From Olleya sp. Hel_I_94 (GTDB taxonomy: Bacteria; Bacteroidota; Bacteroidia; Flavobacteriales; Flavobacteriaceae), in the NCBI RefSeq assembly GCF_007827365.1, contig NZ_VISI01000001.1, positions 374,501-438,500 on the forward strand: 64,000 bases of DNA, given 5' to 3'. The position numbers were made by a program, and so were the translations under genes. A model generated the notes under the pieces. It saw nothing but the letters and a program-made list of their open reading frames with translations. It was not told the origin of the DNA and ran no database searches. Shown here in pieces: positions 36,282 to 43,870 of the stretch (its first letter is position 1; every line of letters starts with the position of its first letter).

Positions 36282-36323
36282 TTAAGAAGCAAAAAATAGT
36301 AGTAACACTTAAATCTTAAAATT

Positions 36324-37097
36324 ATGAATCGAGTAAAAAATAAAGTAGCCATTGTCACAGGAGGTGCCTCTGGTCTAGGGAAATCAAGTGCTATTTTATT
36401 AGCACGTGAAGGAGCAAAAATCGTTGTTACAGATATAGATGAAGAAGATGGAAAAAAGGTAGTCCAACAAATCAAAGCTAACGGTGGGGAGGCTATATTC
36501 ATTAAACAAGATGTATCCAAAGAAGATGAATGGAAAAATGTCATTGAGACCACGCTCAAAACTTTCGGAAAATTACACATATTAGCTAATTCTGCCGGAA
36601 TAGGATTAGGTGGAACTGTAGAAGAAGTTACCCTTGAAGATTGGAAAAACCTCATAGATGTAAACCTAAATGGCACTTTTTTAGGTACTCAATATGGTAT
36701 AAAGGGTATGAAGGAAACTGGAGAAGGTGGTTCCATCATCAACTTCTCTTCCATTGAAGGACTTATCGGTGACCCTAACCTACCTGCTTATAACGCAAGC
36801 AAAGGCGGTGTTACCATATTCACGAAATCTGCTGCCCTGCATTGTGCAAGACAAGGCTACGGAATCCGTATCAATTCTATACATCCTGCTTATATCTGGA
36901 CACCAATGGTAGAAAATTTTCTGAAAGCTCAAGGTAATGTAGAAGAAGGCAAAAAGCAATTAGAAAGTTTGCATCCTGTTGGTCATTTGGGAGAGCCTGA
37001 TGATATAGGCTATGGAGTCGTCTATCTAGCTTCGGATGAGTCCAAATTTATGACTGGTTCTGAATTGGTAATAGATGGTGGTTATACCGCACAATAA
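36324..37097 (+). CDS. Short-chain dehydrogenase/reductase
   Basis: A 257-residue classical SDR with cofactor motif VTGGASGLGKSSA at residues 12-24, NSAGIGLGG near 90, catalytic Ser near 141 (NFSSIEG), YNASKGG near 153-159, and a C-terminal DGGYTAQ. Asp38 after strand 2 (VVTDID) favours NAD. Resembles glucose 1-dehydrogenase and cyclopentanol dehydrogenase groups; the true substrate cannot be read. Follows ldhA by 42 bases. Confidence 0.85.
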   Translation: MNRVKNKVAIVTGGASGLGKSSAILLAREGAKIVVTDIDEEDGKKVVQQIKANGGEAIFIKQDVSKEDEWKNVIETTLKTFGKLHILANSAGIGLGGTVEEVTLEDWKNLIDVNLNGTFLGTQYGIKGMKETGEGGSIINFSSIEGLIGDPNLPAYNASKGGVTIFTKSAALHCARQGYGIRINSIHPAYIWTPMVENFLKAQGNVEEGKKQLESLHPVGHLGEPDDIGYGVVYLASDESKFMTGSELVIDGGYTAQ

Positions 37098-37121
37098 CAA
37101 ACTACCCTAAAACAAAAAATT

Positions 37122-37958
37122 ATGAAAAACATACTTGTACCTACCGATTTCTCTGAAAACTGTACTAAAGCTGCACATCTCGGGATTAAAATGGCAAAAA
37201 CATACAATGCAGAAATACACTTTCTACATCAAATGACAACACCTGTGGATTGGGTAAAATTAGACAAACTTAAAGAAAAGCGTTATCCAGAAACCTTAAA
37301 GCAGATAGGTGCTGCAAAGGCTAATTTACGTGAACTCGAAAAAATAGCGGAACACGAAGGTCTTAAATGCCGAACCTTTCTTCAGTTCGATTCAGGACAA
37401 AAAGATATTCTGGAACATTCTGGCCATTTTCATCACGATTTTATTATAACTGGCAGTAGTGGAACAAAGGGTCGAGTGAGGGAAATAACTGGCAGCAATG
37501 TTGAGAAAATTGTCCGAAAGGCCAATGCCCCGATTATTGTGGTCAAAGAAGAGGAAGTAACATTTCCCTTTAAGGACATTCTATTCGTATCAGATTTTGA
37601 AGAAGATGTGAGTCATCCGTTTCAAGAAGTACTTTCGATAGCTGAAAAATGTGATGCAAAAATTCATTTGTTACGCATAAATACAGAAACAGACTTTAAC
37701 AGTATAGAAGTTGGATTAAACCCTGTTAAGGAATTCCTTGAAAAATTTCCCGACCTAAAAAAATTTTCTATGAGTGTTCATAACGAATCTTCAGTAGAGG
37801 CAGGTATTAATACATTTTTAAAACATCAGCCATCAGATTTAATTGCGATGAGTACCCACGGAAAGACAGGATTTTTGAGCTTATTTTCAAAAAGTATTGC
37901 CGAAGGTGTAACCAATCATTCAGAACTTCCTGTAATGACCATACATATTAAAAAATGA
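37122..37958 (+). CDS. Tandem universal stress protein
   Basis: A 278-residue protein with two USP domains: residues 1-145 start MKNILVPTDFSENCTKAAHLG and end with TGSSGTKGRVREITGSNVEKIV, and residues about 150-278 end with AMSTHGKTGFLSLFSKSIAEGV. Both glycine signatures for ATP binding are present. Its stop overlaps the start of the ATP-cone nuclease gene by 4 bases, so the two proteins are probably made together. Confidence 0.9.
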   Translation: MKNILVPTDFSENCTKAAHLGIKMAKTYNAEIHFLHQMTTPVDWVKLDKLKEKRYPETLKQIGAAKANLRELEKIAEHEGLKCRTFLQFDSGQKDILEHSGHFHHDFIITGSSGTKGRVREITGSNVEKIVRKANAPIIVVKEEEVTFPFKDILFVSDFEEDVSHPFQEVLSIAEKCDAKIHLLRINTETDFNSIEVGLNPVKEFLEKFPDLKKFSMSVHNESSVEAGINTFLKHQPSDLIAMSTHGKTGFLSLFSKSIAEGVTNHSELPVMTIHIKK

Positions 37959-38797
37959 AACATCCAATAAACATAGTAAAATATTCGGGCGACGTGGTAG
38001 CCTTTGATGTGGATAAACTTATCAATTCATTAAGACGTTCGCAAGCAAGTGAAGAATTGATTCAGCAAATAGTAGGGCAAGTTGAAGACCAATTATATGA
38101 AGGCATTACCACCAAAAAAATCTATCAAATGGCATTTAAAATGCTAAAAGGTAAGTCGAGAGTAAGTGCTTCAAAATACAAACTCAAAAAAGCCCTGATG
38201 GAATTAGGTCCTTCTGGCTTCCCATTTGAGAAGTTAGTAGGCAAACTACTAGCACACGAAGGATTTTCAACACAGGTTGGTGTAATAGTTCAAGGCAATT
38301 GCGTTCAGCACGAAGTGGATGTAATAGCCCAAAAAGACAATACCCATTATATGATTGAATGTAAATACCACAGTGACCAAGGTCGCTTTTGCAACATTAA
38401 AATTCCCTTATATATCCACTCAAGATTTTTAGATGTTGAAAAACAATGGGAACGTCAAAAAGGTCACGAAGCCAAGCTTCATAAAGGAGGCGTTTACACC
38501 AATACACGATTTACAAGTGATGCGGTGAAATATGGTAAATGCGTGGGGCTACTATTGACAAGTTGGGATTATCCAATTGGTGACGGTTTAAAAGACAGAA
38601 TAGATAAATCGGGGCTGCATCCATTAACAGCATTAACAACACTTACCAAAGCTGAAAAAACAAAACTATTGGATGAAGGTATCGTACTCTGTAAAGAGCT
38701 TCACGAAACCCCAAAAATTTTAGAACAAGTAGGAGTGCCAAAATCAAGACACAAAAAGGTTCTCGAAGATTCAAGAGAATTATGTGGAATTCATTAG
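37955..38797 (+). CDS. ATP-cone domain fused to Mrr-type PD-(D/E)xK nuclease
   Basis: A 280-residue protein. Residues 1-85 are an ATP cone (IVKYSGDVVAFDVDKLINSL then SEELIQQIVGQVEDQLYEG), the nucleotide-sensing domain of NrdR and ribonucleotide reductases. Residues 88-210 resemble the Mrr catalytic domain: FEKLVGKLLAHEGF, Asp in HEVDVIAQKDN and the ExK in YMIECKYHSD (PD-ExK nuclease site). It therefore looks like a DNA nuclease controlled by ATP/dATP level. No methyltransferase or target-recognition domain sits nearby. It overlaps the universal stress protein gene by 4 bases. Confidence 0.82.
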   Translation: MKHPINIVKYSGDVVAFDVDKLINSLRRSQASEELIQQIVGQVEDQLYEGITTKKIYQMAFKMLKGKSRVSASKYKLKKALMELGPSGFPFEKLVGKLLAHEGFSTQVGVIVQGNCVQHEVDVIAQKDNTHYMIECKYHSDQGRFCNIKIPLYIHSRFLDVEKQWERQKGHEAKLHKGGVYTNTRFTSDAVKYGKCVGLLLTSWDYPIGDGLKDRIDKSGLHPLTALTTLTKAEKTKLLDEGIVLCKELHETPKILEQVGVPKSRHKKVLEDSRELCGIH

Positions 38798-38835
38798 AGC
38801 ACTACTTAAATTTTTAATCTAAATAAATAGGACAA

Positions 38836-39090
38836 ATGAAAACAGAAGAACTGAAAGAACAGAACCGTATAGATTTAGAGCCATTTTACCAAGCATTGGA
38901 AGATGATTCTAAACTACTTGAAGAAGCCCTCGAAATATTATTGGGTATGGTACACTTCGAGCCTAAATCCGTAAAGAAGTTGGCACTCGTAATAAAAGAG
39001 GATTCCCGCAATCTATATAACGAAATAGCGGAATTGAGCAAATCGAACCAAGACAAAGGAAATACGCCTTCCTGTTGTGGTGGACATTAA
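38836..39090 (+). CDS. Small acidic helical protein with CCGGH tail (84 aa)
   Basis: An 84-residue protein of mostly charged helix (two or three alpha segments) ending SCCGGH, a plausible Cys/His metal-binding tail. No domain recognised. It lies between the ATP-cone nuclease and the beta-CASP nuclease genes, 38 bases after the former. The clean frame and operonic spacing suggest a real gene; function unknown. Confidence 0.65.
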   Translation: MKTEELKEQNRIDLEPFYQALEDDSKLLEEALEILLGMVHFEPKSVKKLALVIKEDSRNLYNEIAELSKSNQDKGNTPSCCGGH

Positions 39091-39104
39091 TATATACTAT
39101 AACG

Positions 39105-40481
39105 ATGAAAAACAAAAAAATAAACATCCACTTTTTGGGAGCGGCAGGCACCGTGACTGGCTCAAAATATTTGGTGGATACAGGAGATAGAAAGATACTT
39201 ATAGACTGTGGCCTCTTCCAAGGGTTAAAGGAATTACGCCTTAAAAACTGGGAGTACCCACCTGTTAATGTAGGTGATATTGATGCTGTTTTGCTTACCC
39301 ACGGTCATATGGACCATACAGGCTATTTACCCAGATTGGTAAAACAAGGCTTCAATGGTCCCATTTATGGTACGAATCCTACTTTGGACATTGCAAAAAT
39401 CATTTTGAATGATAGTGCAAAAATACAGGAGCAAGAAGCCGAACGTGCCAATAAGGAAGGCTATTCCAAACATAGTCCCGCAGAACCATTATACGATTTA
39501 AAGGATGTAGAAAAAACTATCCCACACTTTAAAGGAATTCCACAATCACAATGGATTCCGTTATTTGATGGTATTAGGGCTCGCTTCCAATACAACGGAC
39601 ATATTCTGGGTGCAACCTATATTGAGTTGGATGTGCACGGAAAACGTTTTGTCTTTTCAGGAGACATTGGTAGAACCAATGATTTATTGCTCTATCCACC
39701 CCTTAAACCAAAAAAAGCGGATGTGCTTTTCATTGAATCCACTTATGGTGGAAGGTTTCATCCCGATGAAGTAGAAGCACTTCCACATATTGAAAAATTA
39801 GTAAATGATACCATCAACAGAGGTGGTAGCTTATTTGTCCCAAGCTTTTCGGTAGAACGTGCCCAGCTAATGATGCTCATCTTTTGGAAATTATTGAAAG
39901 AAAAGAAAATCCCCAGAGTACAAATGATTATGGACAGCCCGATGGGTGCCAATGTATTGGAACTGTTTCATAGAACTCGCGATTGGCACAGATTGGAGGA
40001 CAACGAATGTGACGAAATGTGTTCTCACTTTACGGTCGTAAGCAGTTATCGGGAAACAATGGAATTAAGAACAGACAACAAGCCAAAAATCGTGATTGCA
40101 GGAAGCGGAATGCTCACAGGCGGAAGAATGCTCAACTATCTCGAAACCCAAGCGCAAAATCCAAATAACACCTTACTTTTTGTAGGCTATCAAGCCGAAG
40201 GTACACGTGGTAGAAAATTATTGGAGGGTGAGAAAGAACTAACAGTCTATGGAAAATGGGTGCCGTTTCATATGGAAGTTGCTGAAATCGAAGGGCTTTC
40301 GGCACACGCAGACCACGCTGAACTTATGGATTGGATGCGCAAAATAAAAAATAAGCCAGAGCGGGTTTTCATTGTACACGGTGAAAAAGAAAGTGCAGAA
40401 GCATTACAAAAGGGCATCAAGGAAACCTATGGGTGGGATGCAGAAATTCCGCAATTATACACCATCGAAGAAATAGAATAA
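39105..40481 (+). CDS. MBL-fold beta-CASP ribonuclease family protein
   Basis: A 458-residue metallo-beta-lactamase RNA-processing family member. Motifs in order: LLTHGHMDHTGYLP near residue 64 (two-zinc site), SGDIGRTND near 179, STYGGRFH near 205, GGSLFVPSFSVERAQ near 239 (beta-CASP), AGSGMLTGGR near 332, SAHADHAEL near 394 and VHGEKESAE near 424. Homologues are RNA endo/exonucleases related to CPSF-73. Start set at 39105 (MKNKKINIHFLG), since the earlier in-frame Met at 39075 overlaps the preceding gene. Confidence 0.9.
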   Translation: MKNKKINIHFLGAAGTVTGSKYLVDTGDRKILIDCGLFQGLKELRLKNWEYPPVNVGDIDAVLLTHGHMDHTGYLPRLVKQGFNGPIYGTNPTLDIAKIILNDSAKIQEQEAERANKEGYSKHSPAEPLYDLKDVEKTIPHFKGIPQSQWIPLFDGIRARFQYNGHILGATYIELDVHGKRFVFSGDIGRTNDLLLYPPLKPKKADVLFIESTYGGRFHPDEVEALPHIEKLVNDTINRGGSLFVPSFSVERAQLMMLIFWKLLKEKKIPRVQMIMDSPMGANVLELFHRTRDWHRLEDNECDEMCSHFTVVSSYRETMELRTDNKPKIVIAGSGMLTGGRMLNYLETQAQNPNNTLLFVGYQAEGTRGRKLLEGEKELTVYGKWVPFHMEVAEIEGLSAHADHAELMDWMRKIKNKPERVFIVHGEKESAEALQKGIKETYGWDAEIPQLYTIEEIE

Positions 40482-40509
40482 ATCGAAAAATCACAACAAT
40501 CAATAAAAT

Positions 40510-42012
40510 ATGGACACACACTCAAACATATTAAAATATAAACATCTCGGAATCTATACCCAAAACGAAAATGTAGTGTATATGCGCGAAGATTGCCACG
40601 TCTGTATTTCAGAAGGGTTTGAGGCACTTACCCGAATAAGAATATCCAATGCAAATAAATCAATCGTAGCAAGTCTTAATGTCCTGAATTCTGATATTCT
40701 GTTGCCCAATGAAATCGGGCTATCAGATGCTGCTGCGAAAAAACTGAATGTTTCCCCAAATGATACATTATATGTTTCCCATTTAGAACCAATTGAATCT
40801 TTAAGCCACGTCAGGGCGAAAATTTATAATCAAAAACTGGATTATTCAGCATTTAATGAAATCATAACCGATATAGTTGAAGGCGATTATTCCAACATCC
40901 ACCTTTCGGCATTTATTACGGCCTGTGCAGGTGACCGACTGGATATTGACGAAATATCTGACCTTACCAAAGCAATGATTGCTTCTGGTAAGCAAATGAA
41001 TTGGGACAAAGAAATTGTGGTCGATAAACATTGCATTGGCGGATTGCCTGGAAATAGAACCACCCCATTAGTGGTTGCTATTGTCGCTGCGTATGGACTT
41101 ACAATGCCTAAAACATCCTCACGCGCCATCACTTCGCCAGCAGGCACAGCGGATACTATGGAAGTACTGACTAATGTGACGCTTTCTTTAGAAGAAATAA
41201 AGACCGTGGTAGAAAAAGAAGGCGGTTGTTTTGTTTGGGGCGGAACAGCCCATTTAAGTCCTGCGGATAATGTGCTCATCAAAATTGAAAAAGCCTTGGA
41301 TATTGATAGTGAAGGGCAGCTCATTGCTTCGGTACTCTCTAAAAAAGCAGCAGCTGGTTCCACTCACGTGGTCATTGATATTCCCGTGGGTGAAACCGCC
41401 AAGGTTCGCAGTACCGAAATGGCTCAAAAACTAAAAAATCATATGGAAACCGTTGGGACATCTGTTGGCTTGAATGTAAAAGTTGTCATCACAGATGGCT
41501 CACAACCTGTCGGAAGGGGTATCGGCCCCACTTTAGAAGCCATTGATATTTTAAAAGTTTTGAAAAATGAAGCAGATGCACCAAAAGACCTAACAGAAAG
41601 AGCATTGCTTTTAGCCGCTGAACTAATAGAGCTTTCTGGCAAAGTAGAAAAAGGGAAAGGGTTAGAAACCGCACATCAAATTCTCACATCTGGTCAGGCT
41701 TATAAAAAATTCCTTGCTATTTGTAATGCGCAAGGTCGCTTTTCAAAACCTGTTTTAGCACCCTATAAAACCGAAATTAGAGCAGAAAACTCTGGGGTTT
41801 TAAAGCGCATAGATAATAGAAAGATAGCAAAACTCGCCAAGCTTTCCGGCGCACCGCAGTCTAAATCGGCTGGGATTCTTTTGAATGTCCATTTAAATGA
41901 AAAAATTGAAATAGACCAATTATTATATACCATATATGCTGAATCCAAAGGCGAACTCAACTATGCTCTGGAATATAAAAACAACCATAATGACATCATA
42001 ACTATAATTTAA
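40510..42012 (+). CDS. Thymidine/AMP phosphorylase family protein
   Basis: A 500-residue member of the thymidine-phosphorylase superfamily, of the longer AMP-phosphorylase subtype (TP proper is about 430). An N-terminal extension of about 90 residues carries a cradle-like domain. The catalytic core has DKHCIGGLPGNRTTP near 175, TSSRAITSPAGTADTM near 197 with the phosphate-loop Ser, and SKKAAAGSTHVVIDIPVG near 277. AMP phosphorylases cleave nucleoside 5'-monophosphates with phosphate to free base and ribose 1,5-bisphosphate. The gene is followed by a PRPP synthetase 6 bases on, so ribose phosphate metabolism is the probable link. Confidence 0.83.
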   Translation: MDTHSNILKYKHLGIYTQNENVVYMREDCHVCISEGFEALTRIRISNANKSIVASLNVLNSDILLPNEIGLSDAAAKKLNVSPNDTLYVSHLEPIESLSHVRAKIYNQKLDYSAFNEIITDIVEGDYSNIHLSAFITACAGDRLDIDEISDLTKAMIASGKQMNWDKEIVVDKHCIGGLPGNRTTPLVVAIVAAYGLTMPKTSSRAITSPAGTADTMEVLTNVTLSLEEIKTVVEKEGGCFVWGGTAHLSPADNVLIKIEKALDIDSEGQLIASVLSKKAAAGSTHVVIDIPVGETAKVRSTEMAQKLKNHMETVGTSVGLNVKVVITDGSQPVGRGIGPTLEAIDILKVLKNEADAPKDLTERALLLAAELIELSGKVEKGKGLETAHQILTSGQAYKKFLAICNAQGRFSKPVLAPYKTEIRAENSGVLKRIDNRKIAKLAKLSGAPQSKSAGILLNVHLNEKIEIDQLLYTIYAESKGELNYALEYKNNHNDIITII

Positions 42013-42018
42013 AAAACT

Positions 42019-42912
42019 ATGAAAACAATATTATTCAGTCTTCCCGGAAACGAAAAACTCACAGAACTAATGGCTACAAAAATGGATGCCGAAGTTGGCA
42101 AAGCCACTTTGCGCAACTTCCCTGATGGAGAATCCTATACACGTATCTTATCTGATGTTAAAGACAAATGTGTTGTACTGGTATGCACCTTGCACGAACC
42201 AGACGAAAAACTATTGCCCCTTTATTTTTTAAGTCATACTGCCAAATCATTAGGGGCAATGTGCACCTGTTTGGTAGCGCCCTATTTGGCATATATGAGG
42301 CAGGACAAAGTATTTAATGAAGGCGAAGGGGTAACTTCTGGTTTCTTCGGAAAATTGATTTCAGGTTTTGCCGATAGCATTACCACGGTTGACCCTCACT
42401 TGCACAGAATTAGTTCATTAGGAGAAGTGTATCAAATTCCAAATAAAGTAATTCACGCTGCCGATGCTATTTCAGATTGGATAAAGGAAAACATCGAAAA
42501 TCCGGTACTTATTGGACCCGATTCTGAAAGTGAACAATGGGTTTCAGAAGTCGCCAAGAATGCCGGAGCACCGTTTACGGTATTACAAAAGGTGCGTCAC
42601 GGCGACCGTGATGTAGAAGTCTCTGTTCCCGATGTGGATAAGTACAAGGATGCTACACCTATTTTAGTAGATGATATTATTTCCACCGCGCGAACAATGA
42701 TTGAAACCGTACAACATTTAAAAAAAGCAGGAATGAAATCACCTATATGTGTGGGCATTCACTCAGTTTTTTCAGGTAATGCCTATCAAGATTTATTAGA
42801 TTCCGGTGTAGAAAAAATAGTGACTTGCAATACCATTCCGCATCCCTCAAATGCTATCGATTTAAGCGATATAATGGCAAAAGAGGTAAAGAAATTAATG
42901 CATCATATATGA
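42019..42912 (+). CDS. prs: Ribose-phosphate pyrophosphokinase with archaeal-like PRPP loop
   Basis: A 297-residue PRPP synthetase-family protein, shorter than the usual bacterial Prs (about 310-320). PYLAYMRQDK near residue 94 and DPHLHRIS near 126 are present. The PRPP-binding loop reads VDDIISTART near 216, against DDxxDTGGT in bacterial enzymes; the Ser variant is archaeal-like, and the Gly pair is replaced. It may form PRPP from ribose 5-phosphate and ATP, or run in reverse to yield ATP. Its stop overlaps the next start by 4 bases. Confidence 0.8.
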   Translation: MKTILFSLPGNEKLTELMATKMDAEVGKATLRNFPDGESYTRILSDVKDKCVVLVCTLHEPDEKLLPLYFLSHTAKSLGAMCTCLVAPYLAYMRQDKVFNEGEGVTSGFFGKLISGFADSITTVDPHLHRISSLGEVYQIPNKVIHAADAISDWIKENIENPVLIGPDSESEQWVSEVAKNAGAPFTVLQKVRHGDRDVEVSVPDVDKYKDATPILVDDIISTARTMIETVQHLKKAGMKSPICVGIHSVFSGNAYQDLLDSGVEKIVTCNTIPHPSNAIDLSDIMAKEVKKLMHHI

Positions 42913-43553
42913 GAAAAAAGGGCTTCATATTACTATTAATCTTATTCAGCATATCAATGAATGGACAAACTGAAATGCTCATCGGGCAGATTTCAGGCAG
43001 ATCTATTGTTCGAGAAAATTTCGATGAAGAAGGTGCTTTTCTCAATAAACAAACTTTTGAAGCTGGTGAAACAATAAAGAAAAATGAATATTACGAAATT
43101 AAGGTGGTTACGGAATTGTTTGATAAAGACAAAAAATCCACCGATAAATATACAACGACCTATCGCTGTAAGCCTGATGAAGCCAGTGTAATGGTAATGG
43201 CATTTCCATTTTCAAACCCAAAATTAAAAGAAACTGAGATCAATACCACTTCTGAAAATTTTAAAGAGCTATACGATTTGGAAAACTTGGAAGAAATAGA
43301 ACTGGAAATGAGTTTTGACTCGGGTCTGCTGATTTTTTTTGGTTCAAAAAGCATTATAAAAATTTACGACCGAACATTGGAAAGCAACAAAAACGATATT
43401 AATTCAAAAATAAATATTAAGGCCTATGCGTGGGGAATTCGCATTAAACAACTCAACTACACCGTCAACGAAAAATTAAACGAAAACGGCTTATTGACAT
43501 TTCAAAAATTTACAGAAGAAGACAACAGTTATTTTACAATGACTTATAAATAA
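42909..43553 (+). CDS. Exported protein of unknown function
   Basis: A 214-residue secreted protein: signal peptide residues 1-19 (SISMNGQ), then a beta-rich, lysine-containing body with TTYRCKPDEASVMVMAFPF near 85 and a hydrophobic strand LLIFFGSKSIIKIYD near 140. No family recognised (weak resemblance to TapB-type exported proteins). Start chosen at 42909, where it overlaps the prs stop by 4 bases; a longer frame from 42825 lies inside prs and has no signal. Role in the cluster unknown. Confidence 0.65.
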   Translation: MRKKGFILLLILFSISMNGQTEMLIGQISGRSIVRENFDEEGAFLNKQTFEAGETIKKNEYYEIKVVTELFDKDKKSTDKYTTTYRCKPDEASVMVMAFPFSNPKLKETEINTTSENFKELYDLENLEEIELEMSFDSGLLIFFGSKSIIKIYDRTLESNKNDINSKINIKAYAWGIRIKQLNYTVNEKLNENGLLTFQKFTEEDNSYFTMTYK

Positions 43554-43558
43554 GACAA

Positions 43559-43852
43559 ATGAAAAATTACGATACACTATCAGAAGCTATTAACGATTTA
43601 CAGGCAAACGAGTATCCCTATGATTTCAACTTAAATCCTGAATGTTTGGAATGTGCTTCGTTAAAAATTGAGATCCGACCAGAAGATTTTAAAGTAGATA
43701 AAACCTATCGCTTTGAAGGTATGAGCAGTACCGATGACAATAGTGTGCTTTACGCCATTTCATCAAAAAATGGGATAAAAGGTCTTTTGGTAGATGCCTA
43801 TGGCGTATATGCCGAAAACATTTCAGAAACAATGAGAAAGAAATTACGATAA
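43559..43852 (+). CDS. Small conserved protein often named phosphoribosylpyrophosphate synthetase
   Basis: A 97-residue protein (opens MKNYDTLSEAINDLQ; RFEGMSSTDDNSVLYAIS in the middle; VDAYGVYAENISE near the end). Proteins of this size are widely labelled PRPP synthetase in Bacteroidota databases, but no PRPP loop or catalytic residue is present, so the name is probably a misannotation. Two Cys (CLECA near 31) could bind metal. Compact alpha/beta, cytoplasmic, 5 bases after the exported protein gene. Confidence 0.6.
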   Translation: MKNYDTLSEAINDLQANEYPYDFNLNPECLECASLKIEIRPEDFKVDKTYRFEGMSSTDDNSVLYAISSKNGIKGLLVDAYGVYAENISETMRKKLR

Positions 43853-43870
43853 CACTTAAACAAGACAATA

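Noticed and set aside
43559..43852. Phosphoribosylpyrophosphate synthetase function for the 97-residue protein
   Set aside because: Too short, and the PRPP loop and catalytic His segments are missing; the database name looks like a carry-over.
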